NCBI GenBank assembly: GCA_963575745.1
Contig: CAUYUJ010017660.1
Coordinates: 215,001 to 265,000 of the forward strand
From: Prorocentrum cordatum
Taxonomy: Eukaryota; Sar; Dinophyceae; Prorocentrales; Prorocentraceae
Direction of reading: 5' to 3'
DNA length: 50,000 nucleotides
The translations under genes were made by a program, and so were the position numbers. Position 1 is the stretch's first letter. Each line of letters begins with the position of its first letter. The notes under the pieces were generated by a model. That model saw nothing but the letters and a program-made list of their open reading frames with translations. It searched no databases and was not told where the DNA came from. Shown in pieces: positions 20,860-36,584 of this stretch.

Positions 20860-22160
20860 AAGTGGAAGAAGATGCAGCAGGCGGTGGAGAAGGAGTGGAA
20901 CACGCGGTGCAAGTACGATGCAGCAACCCACATAGCAGGAGCAGCAGTCGACAAGGTCGACCCGGACAAGATCCTGAGCTCCAAGTCTCCAAGGTGGTCT
21001 GGACCGATAAGGACCCCGCGACCTTCGAGCGGAAGGCCAGGATTTGTGGAAGAGGCTACGTGGAGGGGTTTGACGACAAGCTATGACGGGACTCACCTAC
21101 AGTCTCAGCACAGATGACGTTACTATTGTGCAGCATCGTATCAAGCCTCAATTTGGACCTAGTCATCGCAGATGTGAAGGGAGCCCGTCTGCAAGGCAAA
21201 GCCATCACACGCGAGCTATACTTCCTTATCCCGACGAACCTCGGCAAGTGCAACATCCCGGGGGTAAGGGTAGGCGACCTGCTGAAGTTAAACAAGAGCA
21301 TCTACGGGACCAACGATGCAGCTCGTGCGTGGTATGTGGCACTACGCGAGATGCTCGCGAAGCTTGGATGGGAAGGCCTGAGCTTCGAGCCCGCGACTTT
21401 CATCAAGCGCAATGCGGAGAGCACGATCATCGGGATCATGTGCCTGCACGTGGACGACTTCCCCATGGGCATCAAGCAGGACGACCCGGAGGGCGCCAAT
21501 ATCATGAAGGACCTGCAGAGGGATATCGACTATGGCGAGGTCAAGTACGCGAGGAAGGAGCAGGCGACGTTCTGTGGCCGGGCCTACAAGCAGGACAAGG
21601 ACGGCAGCATCAACGTCACCATGGAGGCCTACGTGCAGTCGATGCAGACTGTACGTATCTCCAGAGGGCGCAGCAAGGCACCAGATGGCGCCTTGACCCA
21701 TGCAGAGCATCGTGGACTACGAATGGTAGTTGGACAACTGCACTGGGCTGCGCGAGTGATATGCTTCGACTGGGCCTTCGAGGCATCCCGACTGGCATCT
21801 ACGCTGGGAGCTCCGACGGTGAAGGACCTACAGGACGGCAGCGCGGCCATCAGGCGAATCCAGAAGCGGACCGACTTGCTGATTAGGTTCTCAGCAGGTC
21901 TGAATTTGTGGAAGACCATGGTGATCAATGTCACCGACAGTGCTTTCGACAATCTGCCGAAGCACAGATCACAACGCGGACACTTCATCATGCTGGGCGA
22001 CCAGAAGATCAACGAGGACCACGGCAACAAGTACAAGGTGCACTGCGTTGGGTGGCAGTCCTCCAAGATTCAACGAGTGGTGCGATCTACTCTATCAGCG
22101 GAGGCCTACTCATGTGCGGACTCAGTGGACATGTTGATATGGACGAGGGTCGACCCTGGC
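20860..22160 (+). pseudogene. copia reverse transcriptase and first part of RNase H
   Basis: The N-terminal segment SKVVWTDKDPATFERKARI is in frame 3 at about 20985-21080, then interrupted by a stop. RT resumes at 21114 with LVIADVKGARLQG (the usual AFLQG has Arg), LKLNKSIYGTNDAARAWY (about 21288) and the catalytic HVDD at 21447-21458 (usually YVDD). RNase H motifs VTDSAFDNL and STLSAEAYSCADS follow. The frame breaks near 22150, where the protein continues one base out of register. Confidence 0.8.
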
Positions 22161-23346
22161 GGAGATCCTGTACCCGGAGATGGACATGACCGAGATTGTG
22201 CACGACACCTGCACGGTGAAATTCATTTCGGTGACCGACTGCAAGAGCCTGTGCGACGCGATCGCAAAGGAGAAGATCTCAATGACGGACAGGAGGCTTT
22301 CTCTGGAAGCGGCTATATTGCGACAGTCACTCAAGGAGATCAGCATCAAGTGGGTCAAGAGCGAGCAGATGCTAGCGGACTGTTTGACGAAAGTACTTCC
22401 AGGAGGCTACGCGAGGAAGATAGTTACATCAAATTTGTGGACTCTTGGGCCTGATGACAGGGCACCATCAATACGCGGACGAAAGCTTGTTGGACCAGAG
22501 AAGGTGGCAGCCAACAAGGAGGTGGACGAGCTCAACGCGAAGATGGCCAAGTACGTCAAGCAGGAGCTGTACGATGACGCCGGGAAGGACGACGAGGAGA
22601 TCTCTACGTGGCCGGTGGAGACGTACAACTACGTGGACGAGTGCTTCTACGACGACAAGGACGAGGTTCAAGACGAGGACTACGTTGAGGCATTCTACAC
22701 GGAAGAGCTAACGGACAACTACCCGATGGAGAGGAGTGGCGCGCAGAGAACCATCCATATACTTGACCGAGTTGTAGTTCTGTTTCAGCTTTGTGCACTT
22801 GCAGTGTATGGAGTTTGTCTTTCGATGTCTCCTACGGTGGTGACAGTAGTCTCTATCATCGCGGGTATCATCATATTCAATCACGTAATGCAGCTTAAGC
22901 AGAACGACGACGAGGACACCGCTGAGCCGATGGAGGTGGATAGTTCAAGCAGCGACAACCTGTTCAAGCCGGACTTGCCCGAGAAGCTGGTCAAGGTCAC
23001 ATCCAGGACGGCGAAGGCTGCGCCAAAAGCTACGACGACAACCCTCGCAGTACGAGCCGATCCAGCGACCTATGACGACGAGATCATGGGAGATGGACCG
23101 ATTATGCTGGGAGATAGTGCTCTACTGAGGCAGTGGCTGGAGACCATGGGACCAACGATAAGCAGGAGTGGCAAGTGCGAGGGCGACAGCTACGAGACGA
23201 TCTATACGAAGGACAGGCACTACGCAAATTGCCTAGGACGGTGTCTCGAGCTGGATGCAGACGAGAGCAGGAGTTATAACCTCGACCCGAGCATCAAGAG
23301 TTTCATTGCATACAGCATCATCAAGTCAGCAGTGCGTGTACGCTGA
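22161..23346 (+). pseudogene. RNase H end and hydrophobic C-terminal tail
   Basis: The frame continues RNase H with VTDCKSLCDAI and KWVKSEQMLADCLTKVLPG. It then extends about 290 residues beyond RNase H. This extension is acidic (NYVDECFYDDKDE), then has two hydrophobic stretches (about 22768-22884: VVLFQLCALAVYGVCL and VVTVVSIIAGIIIF), then a Lys/Thr-rich part. The tail looks like a membrane-anchored domain of unknown role; an envelope-like function cannot be claimed. Stop at 23344-23346. Confidence 0.65.
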
Positions 23347-23489
23347 TCCCCACTACTACATATGTGACGATATCTTGGAGCCAGCCAAGGCAGTGGCTCA
23401 GATGTGAATGGTGGTGAGGATGATGAGTGATTTGGATTGCTATTTACAGATGCTGAGTGAAAGCGCCCCCTCGAGAGCTCAGGTGACGA

Positions 23490-23740
23490 TTGCATATATT
23501 GATATATGTTGCTCTGTGCGCAGACCTCAGGTGTATTTTTTTTATCTGTTGCTCAATGCGTGGATTTCTTCTATCTTAGTATATGTTGCTAGGTGCGTTG
23601 ATTTCTTTTATCTTGATATCTGTTGCTTGATTCGCGGACGGTAGTTTGACCGTTCGAGCAGAGAATATGGGATTTCTATTATTTGATATCTGTTGTTTGG
23701 TGCACGGACGGTAGCTTGACCGTTCGAGCCGATAATCTTA
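23490..23740. repeat. degenerate repeat with TATCTGTTGCT motif
   Basis: At least five blocks begin with GATAT(C/A)TGTTGCT at 40-70 bp spacing. The last two also share CGGACGGTAG(T/C)TTGACCGTTCGAGC. The array sits just after the retroelement tail and may be part of its 3' untranslated or terminal region. Confidence 0.7.
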
Positions 23741-24127
23741 TTGGAGATTCTAGAAGCTTGCTGCAGAATTTGCCAAGGCATTATTTAGCAACGTGTCCCT
23801 TTCCTGTGTGAAAGTAGTATTAGCAAGGATGTGAGATATAGGATAATGTTTAGAATTATCCGCAAGGGCTTCGCCCCCTGCCGCCGGCCCCCTCTCTCGG
23901 AGAATGGGCCATGGAAAAGCTAAGTCATGAGGCCTTGGCGCTGTCGTGAAGCAGCATCGAAACTTCATGCAAAGCCGACTCGCAATCAGCAAAACCAACT
24001 GATCACAAGAGGGGTTACCACACCTGGCGATTGGTAAGACGTGTATGGTTTACGGGCTTGGTTACCACACCTTGCGATTAAAGGGCCGAGGGAGTTCTCG
24101 CAGTTCGGGTTACCACGCCTTGCGATG
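23741..24127. other. spacer; three short GGTTACCAC blocks
   Basis: No gene. GGTTACCACACC(T)TGCGATT-type blocks occur at about 24015, 24059 and 24108. They lead into the 73-bp array but differ from it. Confidence 0.5.
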
Positions 24128-24735
24128 GATGTGCGTGAAGGGTGGCACCGAATTTCAGAAATGTGCCAAATCCCTTGTGTTTTTGGACCCTGAACCCGCG
24201 GATCTGCGTGAGGGGTGGCGCCGAATCTCGGAAATGTTGCAAATCCTTTGTGTTTTTGGACCCTGACCCCGCGGATCTGCATGAGGGGTGGCACCGAATT
24301 TCAGAAACGTGGCAAATCTCTTGTGTTTTTGAACCCTTACCCCGCGGATCTGCGTGAGGGGTGGCACCGAATGTCAGAAACGTTGCAAATCCCCTGTGTT
24401 TTTGGACCCTGACCCCGCGGATCTGCGTGAGGGGTGGCATTGAATTTAAAACATGTGGCAAATCCCATGTGTTTTTGGACCCTGACCCCGCGGATCTGCG
24501 TGAGGGGTGGCACCGAATTTCAGAAACGTGGCAAATCCATTGTGTTTTTGGACCCTGACCCCGCGGATCTGCGTGAGGTGTGGCACCGAATTCAGAAACG
24601 TGGCAAATCCATTGTGTTTTTGGACCCTGACCCCGCGGATCTGCGTGAGGGGTGGCACCGAATTTCAGAAATGTGGCAATCCCCTGTGTTTTTGGATCCT
24701 GACCCCGCGGATCTGCGTGAGGGGTGTCGATTTCG
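24128..24735. repeat. 73-bp tandem repeat, about 8 copies
   Basis: GGATCTGCGTGAGGGGTGGC recurs with GATC at 24201, 24274, 24347, 24420, 24493, 24566, 24638 and 24710, so the period is 73 bp with two 72-bp steps. Each unit also has CAGAAA(C/T)GT(G)GCAAATCC and TGTGTTTTTGGACCCTGA. Because 73 is not a multiple of three, every frame passes through the same peptides in rotation; not coding. Confidence 0.95.
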
Positions 24736-25070
24736 AGCCCCCCCAGCAATTCAGACAACGCGCACAGGAGGTGCTAAATATCTTGTTTGGGCCTCCCCCC
24801 CCTCGCGCGGTCAATCAACTAGTTACAGTAACCAGCAAGAAGCAGAACTGTAACACTGGAAATTACAAGCTACAACTGACACAGGAAACTGCGAATCCCG
24901 CGCCTACAGCCTGGTGGCCCCACAAGGGGACCGGCGGATCTATGTTGCTGCTCTCGCTCGCTCATGCTTGCACTCTCTTGTTCACCATTGCCGTTTTTGG
25001 CTTGGACCCGCCAGCTGTGGCGGGAGGGTGGACGCATTCTACGACTGTCTAGCTTGACATCGGAATAAGA
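24736..25070. other. unique spacer; no gene recognised
   Basis: Mixed-composition DNA with no domain or repeat that I recognise. A long open plus-strand frame continues out of the 73-bp array and is a by-product of it. Confidence 0.45.
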
Positions 25071-25647
25071 TCAAATCAATACTCTATATATTTGTTCTTG
25101 CATCAAAAGGTTGTGGGCGGAGAGATTTGGATCAATATTTACATTCCGCAGCAGCTGCACCAGGAGCGTCAGGAACACGATGAGGAGGATCGGCGCCAGC
25201 AGCGCCATGTGGGGCAGCCGCAGGGGCAGGGCGCGGGCGACGCCGCCGCCGCCTCGGCCCCCCACCACCGCCAGCCGCCGCCCCGACCATGGGCGCGTCG
25301 CCGTCCTCGTCGCTCCCGACGCCCGCCTCGTTGGCCGCCGCGCCAGGCGCGCCGCGGCCCGCGGCACCAACCCCACGGCTGGGCGCAGCGCCGGGCGCAG
25401 CCGTGGGCGGCGTGGCGGGAGCCCGAAGGCTCGCCACCGCCGCGCGCAGGAGGCCCTCGGCCGCCCGCAGGAGGCGCACTCCCGCGGGGGAGTGGCCAGC
25501 AGCCAGGCCCGAGGCGGCGTGCGCGGCGAGGAGGGCGCCGCGCGCCGCCTCCTCCGCGCCCCGCCGCTCCTGCGTCAGCGTTCCCGGCGTGACCACGCGG
25601 CGAGCGCGGCCCGAGGCGGCGCGCCCAGCGACACACGGCGGAGCCAA
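25071..25647 (-). CDS. possible minus-strand gene: Ala-rich protein with C-terminal membrane segment
   Basis: Reading the minus strand from ATG at 25647, the frame encodes an Ala/Arg/Gly-rich protein with helical stretches (GVRLLRAAEGLLRAAVASL) and an acidic patch (GVGSDEDGDAPMVG). After a frame change near 25280-25240, another minus frame ends with a strong membrane segment (MALLAPILLIVFLTLLVQLL) and RNVNIDPNL, with a stop at 25071-25073. If an intron or indel joins the two, the product would be a tail-anchored protein of unknown function. GC-rich DNA easily gives false open frames, so this is weak; only the hydrophobic segment is notable. Confidence 0.25.
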
Positions 25648-25659
25648 AAGGGGCTTAGA

Positions 25660-25860
25660 GGAGAAGGAGAAGGAGGAGGATGAATAGGAGGAGGAGGAGG
25701 AGGAGGAGGAGGAGGAGGAGGAGGAGGAGGAGGAGGAGGAGGAGAGAGGAGGAGGAGGAGGAGGAGGAAGGAGGAGGAGGAAGGAGGTTCAAAAGGAGGA
25801 GGAGGAGGAGGAGGAGAGGAGGAGGAGGAGGAGGAGGGAGGAGGAGGAGGACGATGATGG
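25660..25860. repeat. GGA/GAG trinucleotide microsatellite
   Basis: About 200 bp of nearly pure GGA units with a few AAGGAGG and GAGAGG interruptions. It lies between the possible minus-strand gene and GAPDH copy 1. Copies 2 and 3 do not have it upstream. Confidence 0.95.
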
Positions 25861-27443
<1,583 letters not shown>

Positions 27444-28025
27444 TCCGTTCCCGACTCTTTGGGAGCGCGATGCGCCGTGAATTTTCACTACCTTGCCCGC
27501 AGTGTTCAAAGTCCTCTGGCAGTCCAGCCTTCAGTTTTGCACAAGGTGCGAGATCAGCTCTCCGCTTGCAAGGCGTAGGACTGCCCCGGACGTCGCGCTG
27601 CTTCGATTGCGGGGCAGCCAGAGATTTTCACAATCGCGTCGCAGTCGCAAAACGCTTTCTAGTCTTTGCGTGCCGTTCAAGAGTGCTGAATCCTTACTTT
27701 TGCCGTCCGTAATTTTGGAGTTTCGTTTTGCACATGCTGCTGCTCTGTCCTCCTTCCTCCTTTTCCGCCTCATCCATCCTGGTCTCTTCTCCCTTGCTTC
27801 TCCCTTTTCGCGCTCCCTGCTTGTCTCGCTTGCCTGGTTGATGCCAGACGCAGGCCACAAAGAAGTCTCCAAGAGGCCCCCAGGCGGGCCCTAAGAGGCC
27901 CCCGAGAGGCCCACTAGAGGCCCCAAGAGGCATCCAAGAGGCCCGAAAAACGCCTCCAAGCGGCCTCCAACGACACCTCAGCACAGCAGTCCCGCCACGA
28001 AAAACGCAGCACGGAAGACCAGCCA
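27444..28025 (+). other. 3' flank of GAPDH copy 1 with AGGCCCC minisatellite
   Basis: It starts TCCGTTCCCGACTCTTTGGG and is nearly identical to the 3' flanks of copies 2 and 3. At about 27868-27960 there is a short-period run of AAGAGGCCCCC variants, present also after copy 2 (about 32268-32390). The shared part ends with GGAAGACCAGCCAA near 28025. Pyrimidine-rich stretches (27740-27830) resemble a trans-splicing signal but are not decisive. Confidence 0.8.
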
Positions 28026-28179
28026 ACAGTAATACGTAGCACCCCGCAGTTGCGGATAAGAGTGAGGGGGTGGCGAGGACGTCGTCAGTCTGCGATCATC
28101 TAAAGGAGCCCGCCGCAGGCGCCTAACTCTTACAAATATGCAGGGAGCCCGCCGCAGGCGCCGATTTTTTTCGTTAAAG

Positions 28180-28566
28180 CAATGTGGGTGGATCGCGGGG
28201 TGGGTCGCGGGGTGGGTTGCGGGGTGGGTTGCGGGTGGGTCGCGGGCCGGGTCGCGGGTGGGTCGCGGGTGGGTCGCGGATGGGTCGCGGATGGGCGGCT
28301 GGGTCGCGAGGTGGGTCGCGGGTGGGTCGCGGGGTGGGTCGAGGGCTGGGTCGCGGGGTGGGTCGCGGATTGGGTCGCGGGGTGGGTCGCGGGGTGGGTC
28401 GCGGGCTGGGTCGCGGGTGGGTCGCGGGGTGGGTCGCGCGGTGGGTCGCGGATGGGCCGCGGGCGTGTCACTGAGTGGGTCGCGGGTGGGTCGCGGGTGG
28501 GTCGCGGGGTGAGTCGAGGGCTGGGTCGCGGGTTGGGTCGCGGGGTGGGTCGCGGGTGGGTCGCGA
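28180..28566. repeat. GGGTCGCGGGGTG minisatellite
   Basis: About 385 bp of 12-13 bp units GGGTCGCGGG(G)TG with variants GGGCTG, GGATG and GGATTG. It gives Gly/Arg/Val/Trp peptides in all frames; not coding. Confidence 0.95.
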
Positions 28567-28570
28567 CAAA

Positions 28571-28633
28571 CAACAACCACCACCACCACCACCACCACCA
28601 CCACAACAACACCAACACCAACAACAGCAACAA

Positions 28634-28670
<37 letters not shown>

Positions 28671-28857
28671 AACACCAACAACAACAACCACAACCACAAC
28701 CACAACCACAACAACAACAGCAACAGCAACAACACCAACAACAACACCAACAACACAACAACACCAACAACAGCAGCAACGCCAGCAACAACAACAACAG
28801 CAACAGCAGCAACAACAACAGCAACAACAACCGCAGCAGCAGCAACAACAACAATCA
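28571..28857. repeat. CAA/CAC/CAG/GAC trinucleotide microsatellite
   Basis: An interrupted AAC/CAA repeat about 285 bp long that would encode poly-Asn, poly-Gln or poly-Thr depending on frame. It abuts the preceding minisatellite. Confidence 0.95.
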
Positions 28858-29099
28858 TTTTACCCTCATGCGCGATGTATCCGCACGAAGCATGCGACCA
28901 TCATGATAACCATCCACATCACGGGGGGCTATTGTTCTATAGCGGGGTCCGTTATTCCCATTCCCAGATCTCTGGCCAAGTGAGGTCTGGCAAACACCTC
29001 CTCCAAGGAATTTCAACATATCCCGCCTCAGGATTGCCTTGGTGGGGATGTGTGCTGTCGGCGGTGAGGCAAGGACCTGGTCCTGAATAGAAAAGGAGG

Positions 29100-29915
29100 A
29101 AGTCTCGAGCAGGGTTGCTGTTGTTGCTGGGAGCGGCGCCAATGCTGAAGAGAGTAGGGCGCTAGTCCAGCGTAAAACTAAACGACATCTCGAGCGGGAA
29201 CGCTGGCTTTGTTGGGACGGCGGCTTTCGGCGGCGAGGAGGAACACCGCCTTGAGTAAGAAGAGAGGAAACATCGAACGGGAGCCGTGGTTTTGTCGGGA
29301 CGGGGGCTGTCGGCGGCGAGGAACAGCACCGTCTCGAGGAAAAAGGAGAGGAAATCTCGAGCGGGAGCGTTGTTCTTGCTGGGAGCGGCGCCAATTCAAA
29401 AGAGAGTTGGGCGCCAGTCCAGCGTAAAACGGAAGCAATGAAGTCTCGGGCGGGAGCGCTGGTTTTGTCGGGGCGGAGGTTTTTGGCTGTGACGAGGAAC
29501 ACCGCCTTGAGCAAGAAGAGAGGAAACATCGAGCGGGAGCCGTGGTTTTGTCGGGACGGGGGTTGTCGGCGGCGAGGAACAGCACCGTCTTCAAGAAAAA
29601 GGGAAGAAGCCTCGAGCGGGAGCATTGTTCTTGCTGGGAGCGGCGCCAATTCAAAAGAGAGTTGGGCGCCAGTTCAGCGTAAAACGGAAAGACGGCTCGG
29701 GTGGGATCGGGGCGGCGGTTTTCGGCGGCGAGGAGGAGCACCGCCTTGAGTAAAAAAGGGAGAACGCCTCGATCGAGAGCGTTGTTTTTGCGGGGGGCGG
29801 CGCCGATAAGAGAAAGAGCGCGCCAGTCCAAGGTAAAACGGGAGGAAGTCTCGAGCGGGAGCGTTATTGTTGTTGGGGAGCCGGTTTTGGCGGTCCCCCA
29901 AACCGCTCGAGCGTG
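29100..29915. repeat. higher-order repeat, about 255-bp period with about 80-bp subunits
   Basis: Subunits carry CTCGAGCGGGAGC, then a TTGTTCTTGCTGGGAGCGGCG or TTTTGTCGGGACGGGGGC block, then CGGCGGCGAGGA and CACCGCCTTGAG. Larger copies match at 29271/29527 and 29381/29636, a period of about 255 bp. Both strands carry long repetitive frames; I regard the array as noncoding. Confidence 0.85.
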
Positions 29916-30009
29916 AGACTCATTTTCAATGAAAACGTTGCCGGCGCCTCGGCGAGAGCGCCAGGGCGCCTTTAAGTGGCCCAGCGATAATAGTTGTTTA
30001 GTAAGTAAC

Positions 30010-30095
30010 ATTCAACAACAAGAACAACAACAGCAACAACAACACCACCAACAGCAGCAACAACAGCAACAACAACGCAACAAACATAATCCTCA
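30010..30095. repeat. second CAA/CAG microsatellite
   Basis: About 85 bp of CAACAACAG-type repeat, same strand and type as 28571-28857. The two lie at the left and right of the higher-order repeat. Confidence 0.9.
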
Positions 30096-30160
30096 CCACA
30101 GAATCCATCTTCAGCCACGCACCCAGGGACAATGAATGACCGTTCGGCCCCCTCATTTTG

Positions 30161-31840
<1,680 letters not shown>

Positions 31841-32440
31841 TCCGTTCCCGACTCTTTGGGAGCGCGATGCGCCGTGAATTTTCACTACCTTGCCCGTCCT
31901 GTTCAAAGTCCTCCGGCAGTCCAGCCTTCAGTTTTGCACAAGGTGCGAGATCAGCTCTCGGCTTGCAAGGCGTAGGACTGCCCCGGACGTCGCGCTGCTT
32001 CGATTGCGGGGCAGCCAGAGATTTTCACAATCGCGTCGCAGTCGCAAAACGCTTCCTAGTCTTTGCGTGCCGTTCAAGAGTGCTGAATCCTTACTTTTGC
32101 CGTCCGTGATTTTGGAGTTTCGTTTTGCACATGCTGCTGCTCTGTCCTCCTTCCTCCTTTTCCGCCTCATCCATCCTGGTCTCTTCTCCCTTGCTTCTCC
32201 CTTTTCGCGCTCCCTGCTTGTCTCGCTTGCCTGGTTGATGGTTGATGCCAGACGCAGGCCACAAAGAAGTCTCCAAGAGGCCCCCAGGCGGGCCCCAAGA
32301 GGCCCCCGAGAGGCCCACTAGAGGCCCCAAGAGGCATCATCCAAGAGGCCCGAAAAAGGCCTCCCAGCGGCCTCCAAGGACACCTCAGCACAGCAGTCCA
32401 GCCGCGAAAAACGCAGCACGGAAGACCAGCCAAGAATGAT
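31841..32440 (+). other. 3' flank of GAPDH copy 2 and junction to copy 3
   Basis: Nearly identical to 27444-28025. It contains a small tandem duplication (TGGTTGATGGTTGATGCC at about 32232) and the AAGAGGCCCCC minisatellite (about 32268-32390). It ends GACCAGCCAAGAATGAT, directly followed by the leader of copy 3. Confidence 0.8.
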
Positions 32441-34119
<1,679 letters not shown>

Positions 34120-34850
34120 TCCGTTCCCGACTCTTTGGGAGCGCGATGCGCCGTGAATTTTCACTACCTTGCCCGTCCTGTTCAAAGTCCTCCGGCAGTC
34201 CAGCCTTCAGTTTTGCACAAGGTGCGAGATCAGCTCTCGGCTTGCAAGGCGTAGGACTGCCCCAGACGTCGCGCTGCTTCGATTGCGGGGCAGCCAGAGA
34301 TTTTCACAATCGCGTCGCAGTCGCAAAACGCTTCCTAGTCTTTGCGTGCCGCTCAAGAGTGCTGAATCTTTACTTCTGTCGTCCGTAGTTTTGGAGTTTC
34401 GTTTTGCACATGCTGCTGCTCTGTCGTCCTTCCTCCTTCTCCGTCTCCTCCCGTGTCCTGCCGTTTCCTCTCTCGTCTTGTCTCGTCCATCCTGGTCTCT
34501 TCTCCCTTGCTTCCCTTCTTTCTCCCTTTTTGCGCTCCCTTGCCTCCTCTGCTTTTTCTCTTCTCTCGTTTTCTTTGTTGATGCCAATGCACAGCTGTCG
34601 CCACATACCTGCGCCAGAAAAACCTCGACCGAAGGAAACGAGCAAGACCAAGGAAAAGGGGGCGCGAACCCCAGAGCGAAAAAAGGCGAGCCCAGGATAC
34701 AGCGAGCGCATGAGTCCAGGATTCTGGGGCCCGCCGAGCCGAGGAACACGGAGAATGCTAGCTGGTAAGGTCAGTGGAGTTGGATGAGGCTGAGGAGGAT
34801 GAAGGAGGAGGAGGAGAACGCTGCAGAGGAGCATGAGGATCAGGATGACA
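34120..34850 (+). other. 3' flank of GAPDH copy 3, diverging
   Basis: The first 300 bp match the other copies. From about 34420 similarity is patchy (CATCCTGGTCTCTTCTCCCTTGCTTC at about 34490 still matches), and the AGGCCCC minisatellite is absent. No further gene is visible. Confidence 0.6.
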
Positions 34851-34959
34851 ACGATGATGATGATGACGATGATGATGATGATGATGCTGATGATGATGAT
34901 GCTGATGCTGATGATGATGCCGATGATGATGATGCTGATGATGATGATGGTGGTGGTGA

Positions 34960-35029
<70 letters not shown>

Positions 35030-35315
35030 CTGCTGATTATGCTGATGATGATGATGATGAATGGTGATGATGGTGATGATGGTGATGATGTTGCTGATGG
35101 TGATGATGATGCTGCTGATGTGGATGCGGATGATGATGATGCTGATGATGATGATGATAATGATGATGATGATTATGATGATGCTGATGATGCTGATGAT
35201 GCTGATGCTGATTCTACTGATGATGATTATGATGCTGATGATGAGGAGGAGGATGCTGATCATGCTGCTGATACTGCTGCTGCTGATGATGATGATGATG
35301 AGGAGGAGGAGGAAT
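34851..35315. repeat. GAT/ATG trinucleotide microsatellite
   Basis: About 465 bp of GATGAT with GCT, GGT and GAG interruptions. The open frames (poly-Asp or poly-Met) are by-products. Confidence 0.97.
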
Positions 35316-36322
35316 GGGTGGAGGAGGAGGATTTGGGAGTGGCTACGACCAGGAGGAAGAGGAAGTAGAGGAGAGGGGGCCTGCTCGGCGACCTTCTGTC
35401 TGTTCGTCGTCGTCTTTGTCCCTCATCGTAGCCGCCGCCGTCGTCGTCGTCGTCGTACCCGTCGTCCCCTGGGACCCACGCTCACACCCAGGCGCTCACA
35501 GCCAACTAGTCGTTACCTTTCGCTCCTTCTTGCCTTTTTTAAACCCGCCAGTCGCCTGCCGTTTCGGGCGTTTGGCCCAAGTATTGACGGAGCGCAGGCG
35601 GCGCTTCGTGGTAGCTGGAAAAGGGAGCGGCGCGCGCGCCCGCTGTTACATCGTTTTTGTTCCAACGTTAAGGATGATATCATCGCACAGATCTTCGTGA
35701 AGGTGACTACCGAGTCAGGGGAAGGTGATGAGGAAACCGCACAGGTGTGAGGCTATCGGCCCAACAAGTACACGGTGATATCTACTGCGGTGAACGAGAC
35801 GATGATTACCACCGCAGTTGCAATACGATGCGCAAAGCAGCGGGCAGTGGAGGCGAGATGCCGAACATGATTTTGGCTGATTTCGCGAAGTTAGTACTCC
35901 GGGGAGTAAGTTCCAGCGTGCGCCACAGTATCTACGTGTACTCCCGGGGAGAAGATTCACGAATCAGGAGAATATTCAGAGGCGAGCGCGAGTCGTTGCC
36001 AGATCTTGATCATGTCTCGCAGACCGCGTCTATTTCCCGATTGATGCGGGGAGGGCCGAGCAATGATCAGACCTAGGTGGTCTTGAACCAGCAACAGACT
36101 GGCGATGGTGCGACATCGCCGTTTGGAGACGAGTGGAATGCACCGGGAGCGTACGTTGTAGCATGTCCAACGAGCAAAATTGGGGTGGAGGTTGCAAGCT
36201 GTCGAGGAGCTTACCAGTAGTGCGTGCCATTGACCCCGGCCTGAGCACGTTGCCTGCCTCTTGCCCCCTGGAGGGCGCGTTTTCGACAATCTTGTCTGGT
36301 TGGTTTCTCGCGTGCCCCACGC
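35316..36322. other. spacer without recognised gene
   Basis: It includes a CGTCGTCGTC run (35405-35465) and two similar blocks TACTCCGGGGAGTA (about 35894) and TACTCCCGGGGAGA (about 35939). An open frame at 35747-36076 has no recognisable domain. Confidence 0.45.
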
Positions 36323-36584
36323 CGACGTCGTGCGTTGCCTCGCAAAGTCAGTTGGGCCAATCTATTACTCATCGGATTTGCATGACTGCTTTGTTGGTCC
36401 ACAACTCCTGGCTGGAACGCTGTGCATCGAATGGAGGTTGGTGTTGCTGCTAATGCAATGGCGGCTCGGCGCGAGGTTGTCGCGCGCTTAGCAGCGACGC
36501 TGTTGCCTTCGGCGCGCCAAGTCAGAAATTCCATCCACGCGCCTTCCCACTCTGCCTGGATCACCCTGTATCTGCTTCTTTTCT
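36323..36584 (+). repeat. left 262-bp direct repeat of the tyrosine-recombinase retroelement
   Basis: It matches 43426-43687 without gaps at a constant offset of 7,103 bp. I count roughly seven mismatches. It begins CGACGTCGTGCGTTGCC and ends CTGCTTCTTTTCT. Confidence 0.93.

Larger units (their letters stand above)
15794..23400 (+). mobile_element. decayed Ty1/copia-type retroelement with methyltransferase-like domain
   Basis: The order is zinc knuckle, protease, methyltransferase-like domain, integrase, RT and RNase H; integrase before RT is the copia (Pseudoviridae-type) order. At least five frame changes interrupt it (near 16350, 17010, 20960, 21085 and 22150), and a noncoding-looking gap lies at 19.43-19.59 kb. 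No LTRs, primer-binding site or target duplication could be recognised, so the outer limits are approximate. It is a pseudo-element in this copy. Confidence 0.85.
28026..30160. other. 2.1-kb satellite block separating GAPDH copies 1 and 2
   Basis: Between copies 2 and 3 the shared 3' flank (ending GACCAGCCAA) is followed within a few bases by the shared leader ATCAAGGATCATGGC. Between copies 1 and 2 the same two sequences are separated by about 2.1 kb. The block holds a GGGTCGCGGG minisatellite, two CAA-type microsatellites and a higher-order repeat (listed separately). The stretch 28860-29100 is unique, with no gene seen. Confidence 0.8.

Noticed and set aside
15594-23760. LTRs for the copia-type element
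   Set aside because: I compared the 15.6-16.1 kb and 23.4-23.8 kb regions by eye and found no convincing direct repeat.
24128-24735. CRISPR-like array
   Set aside because: Units of 73 bp are contiguous and similar along their whole length, with no unique spacers and no cas genes.
28182-29090. Gly/Arg then poly-Asn/Gln frame
   Set aside because: It is entirely made of a GGGTCGCGGG minisatellite and a CAA microsatellite.
34784-35368. Asp-rich acidic protein
   Set aside because: Translation of a GAT microsatellite, equally open in other frames.
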